DNA of 64,000 nt from Oopsacas minuta (lineage: Eukaryota; Porifera; Hexactinellida; Lyssacinosida; Leucopsacidae), in contig JAKMXF010000188.1 of the NCBI GenBank assembly GCA_024704765.1, positions 615,015 through 679,014 on the forward strand. The letters are read 5' to 3'. The notes beneath the pieces were generated by a model. It was not told the origin of the DNA. It made no database searches and was given only the letters and a program-made list of their open reading frames with translations. Each line of letters opens with the position of its first letter. Position 1 is the first letter of the stretch. The translations under genes were made by a program, and so were the position numbers. Below, piece by piece: positions 46,563 through 57,667 of the stretch.

Positions 46563-47909
46563 TGTTTAAACTATTGAGGATAACATATTCAATATGTCAA
46601 TTAATTTGTGATTTTGTAATTTGAATATTGAGTAATAAGAATTATTGGAAATATGTCGGCAATATGTATGTGTGTATGTTCGTCTGTTGTTAAGGAAATG
46701 ATTTATGGAATGTTGTGTTTGAATTCAAATTTCTCAATTCTGAGATATCGCATAACTATGTATTTATCGTGTTTACCAATTAAGTAAACAGAACTTGACT
46801 AAATATATCGAATATGCTGAATCCGATATTCACACTTTTGAAACTTACATATATTTGTTGTTTTTATGAATAAAAAGTAAACAAATTCTCAAAATACTAA
46901 TATAGAGACTTGCATAATGGAATAGCAAAGTACACTGAATCCAAATTTGTCAATTTCAAGTTTCTCTTATGTATATTTACTGTTGTATTTATGAATCTAT
47001 GTAAACAAATAATTGAAATCTCAAATTATGCGTAGAAACTCGCTCTAAACGATATTCATTGGTAGATAATCCTCTGATCCCCAGATTGTTTGGATTCCTG
47101 AATTTTCTCTGCCATCTTGACAATTACGAGAAAAAGCAGAGATGCAGCAGTCCAGACTGGACCGGGAAACACATACGTATTTATGATAAAGTAGTGAATA
47201 TTGAGATAAGAATGAAGATAGATTGGACAGTCATGCTATGTTATTATCGAATCCATATTATAGCATTTCTAGAAATAAGTCAATAAATGCATGGACAGTG
47301 GGGGTTATACCCCTGGACACCCATTCTCAATCAGACCGGACTGGAACGGGACGGACGATGGTCCAAAAGGTTTGAAAAAAATAACCCGGTCCTGTCAGAT
47401 CCGTAATTTTGCTGGAGCGGTGCATCTCTGGTACATAGACAAAGGAATTAGTTTGAATCAATTTTCGAGCCTCCTCTTACTTGAAATACTTGTATAAACA
47501 ACGAAACTAACAACTAAAATTATCCCATTTGTTTCTTAGTACATTATAATGGATCTTTAACACGGTTTTCCAGCTCACTTTTCAGGATTTGAAAGCAGAA
47601 TACTAGTAAAATAGGTGTTTTCACCTAGTACTAGATTTTGACCCCTATAATACTAGGTTTTGATACCACTCATACATTTGACTATTCACCATTGTGCATG
47701 TACAATTGGGATTCTGCACACCTATAATGCTACTAAAGTCAATAACAAATCCACTTCGCTCTGCGGTGGATCAGACGTCCTCGACAAATAATTTGAATGT
47801 CCTGATAAATAAGACACTTGAATACATTAGTTAAATCTGGATAAATAAATTCAGGAAGATCTTACCACATATTTTGGCATTATATGTCAATAACTAATAA
47901 ATACAAATA
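46563..47909. other. Intergenic between the 7TM ORF and SEC20
   Basis: Begins with family B copy 2 (46660-47010). Two short + frames (47059-47286 and 47291-47497) have no domain or splice support. Convergent ends of two genes; no terminator signal stands out. Confidence 0.5.
46660..47010 (+). repeat. Dispersed repeat family B, copy 2
   Basis: GTTGTTAAGGAAATGATTTA, GCATAACTATGTATTTATCG, AAAGTACACTGAATCCAAAT in the same order as at 39405-39770. Confidence 0.7.
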
Positions 47910-48572
47910 TCAGAAAGGGTATAGGAAAGGGAATAAACGTTTAACAACGATATTTACACAAGTTAATACGAATACAACCATAGCCAGGGTTACTTTAACT
48001 TTTGCCTTAAATCTTTGGTCTCTAAGCATATTAACTAAATACCGCCCTGCATCAACTGAACCACCTATCTCCTCCAACTCTGTATTTACTCCCTCTAGTG
48101 TGCTTGAAGACTCTACTAATGCTTCAAAGGTATCTTCTGAATGCCTCAATTGTGTAGCTAGCATTCTTCTAGTCTCTTCTAAACTGTGAATAAGTTCACT
48201 CTCTGAGTTCAAATTGTTCTTTTTCCTTCTTCTCACGAAAGAGACTTCTGTTTGCTCTTCGCTTCTCTTCATAGTCAGTCTTCTTAATGTAGCACGTATA
48301 TGTTGTATCTGTTGCTCGTGCCATTCGACTTTACTAAGAGTAACTTCTTGCTTAATTTTAGGTTGTGATATTGCCAGCAGAGAAAGTTGAGAAGAGAGAT
48401 TAGTTAGTTTGTCTAAATTAGAATTTATCTCATTTGAAAGAGGTTCATATACACTATCTGGTATTGATTTATCCGTACTAGTCTCTATATGTGACGTAAT
48501 CTTGTCCAGACATTTTACTTCCATAGCTACCATTTCTCTATGGTAGCTTTCTGTGTCTTTTGAACTTAGCAT
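47910..48572 (-). CDS. BNIP1: SEC20/BNIP1-like SNARE
   Basis: A 220-residue single-exon protein. The N-terminal two thirds form coiled coils. A SNARE-type helix follows (ESELIHSLEETRRMLATQL, HSEDTFEALVESSSTLEGVN, EIGGSVDAGRYL), then a C-terminal transmembrane helix (VKVTLAMVVFVLTCVNIVVK) ending in RLFPFLYPF. The order and the K-x-R-L-F-P-F-L end match BNIP1/Sec20, the ER SNARE used in retrograde Golgi-to-ER fusion; human BNIP1 is of similar length (about 228 residues). The ATG at 48572 gives the expected N-terminus. The gene lies 470 bp downstream of INTS5 on the same strand, as a separate transcription unit as far as can be seen. Confidence 0.85.
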   Translation of the reverse strand: MLSSKDTESYHREMVAMEVKCLDKITSHIETSTDKSIPDSVYEPLSNEINSNLDKLTNLSSQLSLLAISQPKIKQEVTLSKVEWHEQQIQHIRATLRRLTMKRSEEQTEVSFVRRRKKNNLNSESELIHSLEETRRMLATQLRHSEDTFEALVESSSTLEGVNTELEEIGGSVDAGRYLVNMLRDQRFKAKVKVTLAMVVFVLTCVNIVVKRLFPFLYPF

Positions 48573-49041
48573 TTATACCTAATTACTGCTGTTGAAAATG
48601 TAAAGTTATTATTCAAATTATGAAATTACGACTATTTTGATATTTCTTTGTTTGTCTGGAAGATTCAGGCCTCGAAATCTCCCTCAATCTTACAGTACAT
48701 ACAGTGTCAAGTTATGTCGATACGCGGTACAGTTACAAATGATACAATATAGAATAATTCATACATACATAGTATGATATTTGAAAGTTTGTATTGGAAA
48801 CAACAAACCTGAAATCTGAAAATGTTCAATTATTCCCTAACAAGCAACAACCATGTGTAATGTCAAAAATAGACAAATCCTTTACGCCCCCAAACAAGAA
48901 TTATTAAATATATTTAGATTTCAGTGCCTTGTTTGGTATGTTATTGTCTATGCTTCAATGATACAACTAGCCAATCTTTCGAATAATCGCTAATAACATA
49001 TCATATTCCTCCCGAATAATTCCATAATTGCAATATACTGA
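48573..49041 (-). other. Spacer between INTS5 stop and SEC20 start
   Basis: 469 bp with no frame or repeat recognised; it must contain the INTS5 3' end and the SEC20 promoter. Confidence 0.5.
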
Positions 49042-51921
49042 CTACTGTTGCGTAATTTTATTTGATAATCCCAAAGCTCCCACCAGATGTCCAACACTCT
49101 CTATATTCCTAATCACAACAATATTGATTAGTTCATAGAATTGCTGCATACACACAGCTCCATACTCTCGTACTATAATGTTGTTATCTCTTAATTTGTA
49201 TTCCTCCTTATCTGGAGGGTTTTTCTTAAGAAAATCTTGTACTTCCTCCATCAGCTGTCTGATTTCATTTGCCGGTAGAATTTCAAACATTTCCATCAAA
49301 CACAACATTTGTGAGTTAAGCCATTGTGCCCGACATAGAACACGAATCAGGTAGAGAGACAAGTTTAACTCAATTGGACAATCAGTCCCTTTCACAGCTT
49401 TAGACAAACTCCAGAAATTCACCAGCACATACACCATTGCTCTTATAATCGGATAGCAAGTTATGAGAGCTACGCCATCATTAGCAAGGAAGAGTAGGAG
49501 CTCTAAATTGAGATGAGTTTCTTCTAGAGATGCACGAATTTTCAAATGTCTCTCTATATTGTACTTCAATGTTTCTTCATCGAACCAATCCCTGTTACCT
49601 GGTACTTCGCTGGCAGCTACTGTATCTAAAACAATCTGCCCTAACTGTTGCATACTCAGTGGATTATAACTATCCGATCTGTGTGGTATACGAGAGTGTG
49701 TTTCAATCAAACAGCACCGAGCTAGTAACAATATTATCTGCTCGTTAGCTTGGTTAATAGCACGTTGTGTTTTCTGGCTTGATTTAGTTGCATTTGTTAC
49801 TGATTTCTGTTTGTGTACAAATTCTCTGCCTTCAATATGATTGTTGATTTTCAAAGTATTACAACTGTTATCATTTTGGACGGAAAATTCATTCATCCTT
49901 CTCACTAGTAAGCTAGTTTCATTTGAAATTACTTCCACTTTTGCTTCTATTGTCTGAATATCACCAGTTATAAGATGGTGATATGGTGAATCGCTTACTG
50001 CACACATATACACTATCTTTCTAAGTGAGAATACAAGACATTGTCTGTCATTAGAACAATAATCACCCAATATATCCCTCGTCCTAACTAAACACAGCTC
50101 ACAATGCACATCTAACTCACCCTCAAAACAAGCTGAAACAGATCTCTCTAACAAACCGAAGAACAGAGTTAACAGATGCATACAGACATTGATTTTCTTT
50201 ACCAAGCGAGCTTTCATTGGGAGTAATTGGAACTTCTCAATAAAATCGAGGATATTAAAAGTATGTGTGTACTGACTGGGGCTCAGCTGTTCACAAATCG
50301 TTAGTACTGAATTAAGTAGCTCATCGTGAATTTGTGAAGTTACACTCTTCCAAACTGCACCAGCCTCCATCTTTAATAAAATAGAAATGTTCTTGAATAG
50401 GTTTGTAGCTTTCCTTTCATCTTCCCCCATCTGTTGTTGCAATGTTAGGCATCTTTTGAAACTCTCCACCATTACCAAAGGGTGCATCAAACTTAGCTTT
50501 TCTTGCAACTGAGGTATCTGCAGTAATATATTATCACTAGGAGCATGGAGAATACAATGAACTAGAATACGAATAGCTATCGAATCAGAACAGAATAATC
50601 CTATGACAACCAACAACCTCGACAGTGCCTTCAGTAGTTTGTTCTCATTGCGTTGCTTACAATATTTGAGTAAGAGCCTATCCGTGTGTTGAGATAAGTC
50701 AACTACAAACAGATAAGTATTATGCTTCTCACTACTACCAGATAGTTTCGCCATCTTATCACGATTTAATACATGTCGTCTAGCATTATTCTCCATTTCA
50801 ATCAGCATATACTCTAACAATCTCTCTGCCATGCGCCACACCTCAGGAGATTCTTCTCTCAATTCCCCCTCCTCCATCCCATCCTCACCCACTTCTTGAC
50901 TCTCTCTCTGTCCCTCGCTACGCTCTGGGTAACTGGTATGCAGTAAACATTCAATCAATGCATACACTGATTCGCCGCGTAGGAACAGTACTACCTCGTG
51001 TAGGAACCTGTTCAACTGGTCTGTGTCATCAAGTGTACACACCTGTGCATCTCTCTCTTGACTCAATATTGCACGTAGTCTATTCACAGTCAATAACTTG
51101 ATTATACCTAATGCAACCAAGTTGAGTAGAATTGTACTTTGCGAGGCTAGCTCGTGGTAGAACTTAAACATTTCTCTCTGTGGTTCCCCGGTCATTTCAA
51201 GCACAGCAGAGAAAGAAGTGAGTATAGTGTTCCTGACAGAGTCAGGTGCTTGTATGCTCACATACTCCAGGCTCTGTATCAGTGGATTAGTGTACTCGTT
51301 ACTCTTGTTATTCTCTATCAGCTTGAATACTATTGGTATTGACGTGTCTATGTAGGACATGGACAGATGACAACATATCCAATTACAAGTCTTATTAGAA
51401 TCTTTAGTTTGCTCGAGTAGCTGTCTGATACACTTTTCAGGATTTTCTGTATAGAAATGGTCTATACAGTTGAAGGTTAAATTCAGGACAGGTCTAACCA
51501 CCTGGTTGCTAATCCAATACTTTATTTGTTCCTGTGTTGAGCTTCTACGAGTGTCTTGAATACTCATTTTAACCAGAAGACTCAGTCCCCAGTGAAATAT
51601 CACAGGAGACCATGCAGTCTTGTTATGCTCTAGTAGAGACTGTATTACATCGGAAGTTGTGAATAGGAATCTTTTCAGATTGTCAAGTTCTTTGGATGTA
51701 TCTCTGAGAGCAGCTAAGTAGCAACTAGCGATTGTTTCGAGTGCAGCACTCCTGGATACAGGAATGGTAGACAGGAGTTGTGTGGCTATCTCTCCTTTGT
51801 GAATGAGACCATCTAAGCTATCGGGTGGACTCTGCGATAGAGAAGCTTGCAGGATCTCCCTTATCTGTTTTACAGGTTCTGCTGGTTCTTCTTTTTCACT
51901 CTCTTTCTTATGAATATCCAT
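49042..51921 (-). CDS. INTS5: Integrator complex subunit 5-like protein
   Basis: An intronless 959-codon ORF (human INTS5 is about 1,019 residues). The N-terminal region has ATQLLSTIPVSRSAALETI and, further on, HNKTAWSPVIFHWGLSLLV, positions that match the conserved blocks of INTS5. The remainder is leucine-rich alpha-helical repeat without membrane segments, and the end (VGHLVGALGLSNKI) fits the family. INTS5 is part of the Integrator core, which acts in the nucleus on snRNA 3'-end processing and promoter-proximal termination. The start ATG at 51921 is followed by a short charged lead (KKESEKEEPAEP). It is the only long frame in this interval; the identification is from recall of the family. 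Confidence 0.75.
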   Translation of the reverse strand: MDIHKKESEKEEPAEPVKQIREILQASLSQSPPDSLDGLIHKGEIATQLLSTIPVSRSAALETIASCYLAALRDTSKELDNLKRFLFTTSDVIQSLLEHNKTAWSPVIFHWGLSLLVKMSIQDTRRSSTQEQIKYWISNQVVRPVLNLTFNCIDHFYTENPEKCIRQLLEQTKDSNKTCNWICCHLSMSYIDTSIPIVFKLIENNKSNEYTNPLIQSLEYVSIQAPDSVRNTILTSFSAVLEMTGEPQREMFKFYHELASQSTILLNLVALGIIKLLTVNRLRAILSQERDAQVCTLDDTDQLNRFLHEVVLFLRGESVYALIECLLHTSYPERSEGQRESQEVGEDGMEEGELREESPEVWRMAERLLEYMLIEMENNARRHVLNRDKMAKLSGSSEKHNTYLFVVDLSQHTDRLLLKYCKQRNENKLLKALSRLLVVIGLFCSDSIAIRILVHCILHAPSDNILLQIPQLQEKLSLMHPLVMVESFKRCLTLQQQMGEDERKATNLFKNISILLKMEAGAVWKSVTSQIHDELLNSVLTICEQLSPSQYTHTFNILDFIEKFQLLPMKARLVKKINVCMHLLTLFFGLLERSVSACFEGELDVHCELCLVRTRDILGDYCSNDRQCLVFSLRKIVYMCAVSDSPYHHLITGDIQTIEAKVEVISNETSLLVRRMNEFSVQNDNSCNTLKINNHIEGREFVHKQKSVTNATKSSQKTQRAINQANEQIILLLARCCLIETHSRIPHRSDSYNPLSMQQLGQIVLDTVAASEVPGNRDWFDEETLKYNIERHLKIRASLEETHLNLELLLFLANDGVALITCYPIIRAMVYVLVNFWSLSKAVKGTDCPIELNLSLYLIRVLCRAQWLNSQMLCLMEMFEILPANEIRQLMEEVQDFLKKNPPDKEEYKLRDNNIIVREYGAVCMQQFYELINIVVIRNIESVGHLVGALGLSNKITQQ

Positions 51922-52589
51922 TTATTAAATTTAAAATATCTACAAGAGAAAATTACAGTGTTGTTATGATTAATATATGACAAGGTTCGATCCAAATTTA
52001 TGTGGCTTGTATACCGCCATGAATTTTGGCTTTAAATATTTAAGAGGGCGAGAATTCGGTCAAAACGTGAAGGCTTGCAACAAATGAGGCTGCCATTTTT
52101 CGGAGAACCCAACCCATTACACACCTAATCAAACGCTGTTCATCACACCGGTTTTAAGGTATATTGCAAAATACAGACAATTAATGATAATAATGTTAAG
52201 AGCTAAGGCCACTGTTAGTTGGAAACTTGTTTCAGCTCTACCGCCCTTGAATATTGTCATTATTTACCATTTCACAGTGAAATTCAACAACACTATCATA
52301 ACGTCATAAATAATGAGATAATGATAATACTTGTATATGCACATACTTGCCAACCTGTGTGACGGTAAAAGCGGGTCGGAAGGTACAGATTTAGCGGGAC
52401 ATGGCGGGATGTAGCATATTAGTTTTAGACTGGACTACAAAAAGCAGGACAATTAAGGTTTTCGGCAAGTCTTGGCGGGACAGTAGCCTCATTGGAACGC
52501 AACGCATGTCCGAAAACTTGGGAAATCCCGCCAAAACGGGACAGATGGCAAGTATGTATACAGTCTCTTTTAAGGAATAACGAACAATT

Positions 52590-52925
52590 TGGAGGGCAGC
52601 TCCTATAGGGAGGTGCCCTATTGGGATGGACGATGTGCCACGTCCGTCCACACGGCCTTGCGAAATCTAGTAGTCTAAATAACATGAAAATTGGCATTCA
52701 TATACATTTTGGGTCGGAGATTTGCACCTCGGATATGAATTTTTTCTAAAGTGAATATTTCACATCTTTTTGGTGATTAATCATATTATCACAACTTTCT
52801 ATGTAAAATTAAAAATTAAGCTAGAGGTTAGGTTTCAACATGTCAGAGGTAATTGGGTGCGTAGAGTCCGATTTTGAGAATTTACATAACCCTGAGCTAC
52901 ACTACCAGTCTATCGGCTGGACATT
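52590..52925 (-). repeat. Dispersed repeat family A, inverse copy
   Basis: GCAGCTCCTATAGGGAGGTG, GGACGATGTGCC, TTTTTGGTGATTAATCAT, and an end CCCTGAGCTACACTACCAGT followed by GGCTGGACATTTTT. Short ORFs over it are incidental. Confidence 0.75.
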
Positions 52926-53088
52926 TTTGTATTACTCAATATAGAGTGTTATTCAGCTTATTTTATGCACAATTTGAGTTGTTTCAGTGATAATTCTTTC
53001 CATTAGTGTTTCAATACATTCACATGTAAACTGTTCACAATTATGTAATCTCCTCTGCCATTCGTGTCGGCCAAAGAATAATTATACG

Positions 53089-53942
53089 CAGGGGCGGATC
53101 CAGGGCATCATGTCAGGGGGGGAAAAATATATCTAGGAGCATAGTATACCAAATAAATACATAGATAAGTGATTACTAATAATTAGAAAACTCTACGTAT
53201 CTACAACAACTTCCTTCTTATCTTCATCCTAGCAATTGTGTCTATTACATTAGAAAAGCTGACAATTCAGTAAAATCATTTTACTGACATCGAATGTGAA
53301 TCGTGATTCAATAGAATAACCTAGCATAGGCTGTATAGCTATAATTCGAAACTCGTGACATTAAATAGCATTCATGATACATACATGATATTGTAGTTTT
53401 CATCTAATACATTAGGGAATTTCTAACCAGCAACCTAGGTTGCTACATAGAAGAATTCTCAATTTGGGGTTGAAGTTGATCGTCTGATGTATATGGTGCG
53501 TACTTTCAAAAAATTCGTTATTATAGGGGATCGTGCATTGTTGAAGGGGAGGGGATTACACATACGGTCATATATTATGTGTTATATATTATATCCATGA
53601 GTTTACTACAACAATAGACAGTGTACTAACAAAAGAATAAGATATTAATTAGCTATAAGCTATCAGCAATCCAAGCAAATCCAGAGATTTTCAGTGGAAT
53701 CTACTTCGAAATCAGATAGATTTCAAAGGACTTCTATACTATGTGTTAGAGTGAAACCAATTATCTAATATTGCATATACTTACTTAGGGCATATATAGC
53801 TACAAATAAAATACTGATAATTCTAATTGATCGATTCTGCGATTTTTGCGTATTCCCCTTACATTATCCTTAATTGGATCGTATCGTGAAAAGATTGTCA
53901 GAAGGCAAGTTGCCCCCCTGCCCCCCTATAGATCCGTCACTG
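53089..53942. mobile_element. hAT-like non-autonomous element with 8-bp target duplication
   Basis: CAGGGGCGGATCCAGGG at the left and GGGGGGCAGG/CCCCCCTATAGATCCGTCACTG at the right are imperfect TIRs, and the flanks are both attatacg (53081-53088 and 53943-53950). An exact 8-bp duplication with CAGGGG-type ends is diagnostic of hAT. It has no transposase frame. Confidence 0.88.
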
Positions 53943-54208
53943 ATTATACGTATATATGTATGTCCTTAGGGGCAATTATTTAGCACATGGTACGTAGTTA
54001 GGGGGGCCTAGATACAATTTACACATATACATCGTAAAGCTGTAAATTATGCAAATAGCCCTCGAAATTCGCTACAATCTGACAAGTGGCATAATTTCAT
54101 AGATATAATCCTTAACCTCTAGCTTCTACATGTATAAAATATGAACACTAAGGAAATAATGTATATAATCCATTTCTTCTTTCACAAGTCCTATCAATCA
54201 ATAAATTA

Positions 54209-55444
54209 TTAGAATACGATTAGATGATTGTTCCCTGCAACAATAATTCTACCTTTAGCGTCAAGCGCCACTCCTCTAGGACCAGTAATAACACTAGTAA
54301 TCTTATGAAGAATATTAGCTTGTATATCAATAATGAGTATAGATTTTATTCCATGATCAGAAATGATAAAATTACCAGAGCTATCTATGAGGAATCCAAA
54401 AGGACAATCCAGATGTTTATGAACAGAATTAGAAATTGTATTACTAACTTGAGAGAGATTATAATTGAAACAAAATAGAAATGGATGTTGATGAGACAAT
54501 ACGTATATTTCGTCATTAGTCAGTTTGATATCGCTTGGATAACGGTATAAAGCAATCTTAGATTTGTATGAATATTTTTCTGAGAATATTTGAATTCTTT
54601 TATTACCATAATCAGAAACAAAAATATCACCATTTGTATCATTGACAGCGATACCCCTAGGAAAGCTGAACTGTCCCTTTTCAATGCCTTTATTCCCAAT
54701 TTGTTTGATAAATTTCCCATTCAGATCAAATACCATCAAACAGCCAGCTTCTGTCTGACTAACAAATACTTTCTGATTAGTAATAGCTATACCAAGCGGA
54801 GAGTTCATCTTACATTCTTCAGCTTCATCTCCGAATTTGAACAGATACTTACCATATTCATTAAATGTCTGTACTCGGTTGTTAGATTTATCAGCTACAT
54901 AGATGTTATTAGTTCTGTAGTCAACTGCTACACCCCATGGACTACGAAATTGTCCTTCCTCACCACCTGATACACCTCCTACACTCACCACAGGTTCAGC
55001 CTTACCCACATAATCTACAACTGGTTGACAACAGATATTTGAGTTTACCACACTAATCTTACCGATACATTTAATGCTATCCAACAATGTATTATCAAAC
55101 TCAATTGAGATATTTAGTTTCGAAATATATTCTAACTCTATTTCTCTTAGTTCTTCCTCTAACAGTTTGATAGTTCTAGTTTGAGTTTTCTCTAATCTCA
55201 AGGTGGTAAAATGTTCCCGATTAAATTTCAATGCTTTTTCAATTTCAGAGATAGATCGTCTTTGTTTCTCATTTTCTAGTTTGTATTTGTTGTGAATATC
55301 TTCCAATTCTTTCAAGAGTTCTCTCTCCCTCTCTTTCACAAAATTTGACATCTCTAGAAAGTAAGTTTCAATCTGAGTTTTGATTTGAGCTGTTTGAAGT
55401 TCAAAACTTAATTCTTCTCCTGAAGGGATATAGTTTGTTGCCAT
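54209..55444 (-). CDS. Coiled-coil / NHL-repeat protein (TRIM2/3/71-like without RING or B-box)
   Basis: 411 residues, one exon, ATG at 55444 and TAA at 54209-54211. Residues about 25-130 are a strongly charged coiled coil (KERERELLKELEDIHNKY, RTIKLLEEELREIELEY). From about residue 155 there are five to six NHL repeats: EEGQFRSPWGVAVDYRTNN, IYVADKSNNRVQTF, KGQFSFPRGIAVNDTNGDIF, VSDYGNKRIQIF, and GPRGVALDAKGRIIVAGNN at the end. NHL repeats form a beta-propeller that binds RNA or protein. TRIM-NHL proteins normally have RING and B-box fingers ahead of the coiled coil; none is present upstream in this frame. It could be a lineage-specific TRIM-NHL derivative, as is common in invertebrates. Partner and role are unknown. 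Confidence 0.8.
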   Translation of the reverse strand: MATNYIPSGEELSFELQTAQIKTQIETYFLEMSNFVKERERELLKELEDIHNKYKLENEKQRRSISEIEKALKFNREHFTTLRLEKTQTRTIKLLEEELREIELEYISKLNISIEFDNTLLDSIKCIGKISVVNSNICCQPVVDYVGKAEPVVSVGGVSGGEEGQFRSPWGVAVDYRTNNIYVADKSNNRVQTFNEYGKYLFKFGDEAEECKMNSPLGIAITNQKVFVSQTEAGCLMVFDLNGKFIKQIGNKGIEKGQFSFPRGIAVNDTNGDIFVSDYGNKRIQIFSEKYSYKSKIALYRYPSDIKLTNDEIYVLSHQHPFLFCFNYNLSQVSNTISNSVHKHLDCPFGFLIDSSGNFIISDHGIKSILIIDIQANILHKITSVITGPRGVALDAKGRIIVAGNNHLIVF

Positions 55445-56289
55445 GCTACTAGTGAAAACAATATCCCATTAACTAAACTCCAAAATTTGAAATGTTGAGA
55501 GCAAGCCTCTACGACTGAAGATTACGTATGTGAAAATATGGATATGATTATATGGATGAGCTGAAGGATAAGATTATTTGAAAACAAGAGCGCGAGCGGA
55601 AGCGCAAAACTAGAGCTCTTGGTCAACACTGTAAGAGGCCAATTCCAATTCATAGAAATTTTCAGAAACTCTAATTCAAAATATGTTACTCCAGCGTGTT
55701 AATTGAGGTCTCAGTAAAGAGATAACCACTACTATTCATCCATTAGTTAGTAATAATATTAGGTACGGGGAATTGGACCCGAAACTTTCACGCGATATTG
55801 TGAGAGGTGAAGGAATTTTTATCGAGTTAGTTACTAGCATGGCGTTACGTGTTGTATGAGTGCATTTACATACTTTATTATACTAGAGGGTGAGAATTTT
55901 TCTTCGAATTAGTGTCAATATTGATCTGCTCTTTTGCGGGGAGCTTTTTGCTACCCCTGATTGTTGGATGGTGTATTTGAAGCGATCTTCTGGCAATGGA
56001 AATAATTTTGATCGAATTAGTTAAGGTTCATGTTTACGAATTTGGGTCTAAATATTTAATTTTGGGTCTAATTCCTACATTACGTACTTTGGGGTCAAAT
56101 TCCGATATTTTCTGAGTCTAACTCCAGCGTCTCAATATATTGTGTAGTTGAATTTCATTTGATAAAATGGAGAAATCCCAATAATGACAATATATTAATA
56201 CAGCAGAGCAGGTAAACTTGATACGGGCGGTGGAGTTGGAAAAGCAAGTTCCAACTAACAGTGCCGTAATCTATATTATTAAATCTCAA

Positions 56290-56575
56290 TTGTTGTTAGT
56301 CTGTCTGTTTGTTTGTATGTTTGTCTGTTGTCAAGGAAAGGATTTACGGTATGTAATTTTGAAATTGTCGCATAACTATGTATTTATCGTGTTTATCAAG
56401 GAAGTAAATAGAATTCAATAAAACTTCACTAAATATATCGAACATGCTGAATCCGAATTTCGCATTTTCAAGGTTCCCATATGTAAATTTATTGGGGGTT
56501 TTTATGAATATTAAGTAAACATATTTGCAAAATCTCAAAATTTACGTAGATACTTGCTCTTAACGGCTACCCAGG
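56290..56575 (+). repeat. Dispersed repeat family B, copy 3
   Basis: TTGTTTGTATGTTTGTCTGT, GTTGTCAAGGAAAGGATTTA, GCATAACTATGTATTTATCG, GAACATGCTGAATCCGAATT, in family order. Confidence 0.7.
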
Positions 56576-56854
56576 GGGTTGAACTTACAAAATAATTCAA
56601 TAATATATTTGCAATATATGTATATTTGTGAATTACATTGTTCTAAATATATCTATATTATAATACTCAAAGGGGTCGTCAATTAGGAGGATAATGGATA
56701 CCTCGAGGCACAATGCGCCGAGTTCATCGCGAAGCGACGAGCCAAAGGCTCGTATTTCTATAATTCTACATTTTTAGGAACAATGAACAATCATTCAGAA
56801 AAACAAAATCAACAAAAAGTATTGAGTATCAAGTTAAGTTTCTGTGATTATCAA

Positions 56855-57040
56855 TACAATTCTCCCATTGACTAATACAACATTGTTGCCTGGACAAGCG
56901 AAAAAAATTTACAAATATAATTCATTATCATATAAATCCACTACAGCCAAGCAGGAACTTACATAATAATGAATTGTATTTCTAAATAGTGTCCACTTGT
57001 CCGGGTTAATAATGTTACGTTAGTCAAAAGGAGAATTGTA
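56855..57040. mobile_element. 186-bp hairpin MITE
   Basis: TACAATTCTCCCATTGACTA ... TGCCTGGACAAGCG at the left is matched inverted by CACTTGTCCGGGTTAATAAT ... GGAGAATTGTA at the right. The centre also pairs (AATTCATTAT with ATAATGAATT). Confidence 0.75.
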
Positions 57041-57458
57041 ATAATAAATTCAAAAAAATTTCTACCAAATTTGTTGAAACACTGGTTAATTTTGTCTCAA
57101 TTAGATATCACAGTAACTGACGTCTCATGCAATATATATATATACAGTTAAACCTGCCTAACGGCCACCTATGTATAACGGTCACCTGCACATAACTGCC
57201 GCCTAAAACAGTCCCCTCCGATTTCCATTATAATGACCTCAGTGTAGCGGCATAAACATAGCCTCTCGGCCACCTGGTCATTGAAATTTTGGAATATGAA
57301 GCTAAAATGTAACATAATTACATAACATAAATACCTAGCAAAATTTGCTAATATTTCACTTTAAACCTCTCAAAACCCTAGGAGGAGTAATGAATAAATC
57401 GGTGAAAACGAATCTATTCTGTTAACCGAAATTTGTATATTCAGTTAGAAAGAGCACA

Positions 57459-57667
57459 TTATGTGATTAGGGCATTAGCCCTTCTTCTAAAAATAAAGTC
57501 ATTCATTTTACTAATAACTGCACTCTCTGACATCTGATTCGTTATGTTCAAATTATCCAAGCTTACGAAATATAAAGATCGCAAATATTCATTCAATCTA
57601 TTCACCCAATTCCAATAATATTTATTCAGTGCTTCTAAATCAGTGAGACTCAGCACCGGTTCACTCA
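57459..57667 (-). CDS. Possible small exon or gene, unrecognised
   Basis: A 69-codon frame, rich in Asn, Leu and aromatic residues (LEALNKYYWNWVNRLNEY) with a helix-forming look and no low-complexity bias, ending TAA-side with FRRRANALIT. No ATG opens it. An AG at the upstream edge (GTTAG/TGAGTGAACC) could be an acceptor, and a 32-codon frame from an ATG at about 57755 could be exon 1, but the phase is not settled. No homologue is recognised. Confidence 0.25.

Larger units (their letters stand above)
51922..54208. other. Intergenic between the NHL gene and INTS5, transposon-rich
   Basis: Holds a CGGGA/TCCCG-type repeat near 52360-52560, a family A inverse copy (52590-52925) and the hAT-like element at 53089-53942. 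No gene was seen. Confidence 0.6.
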
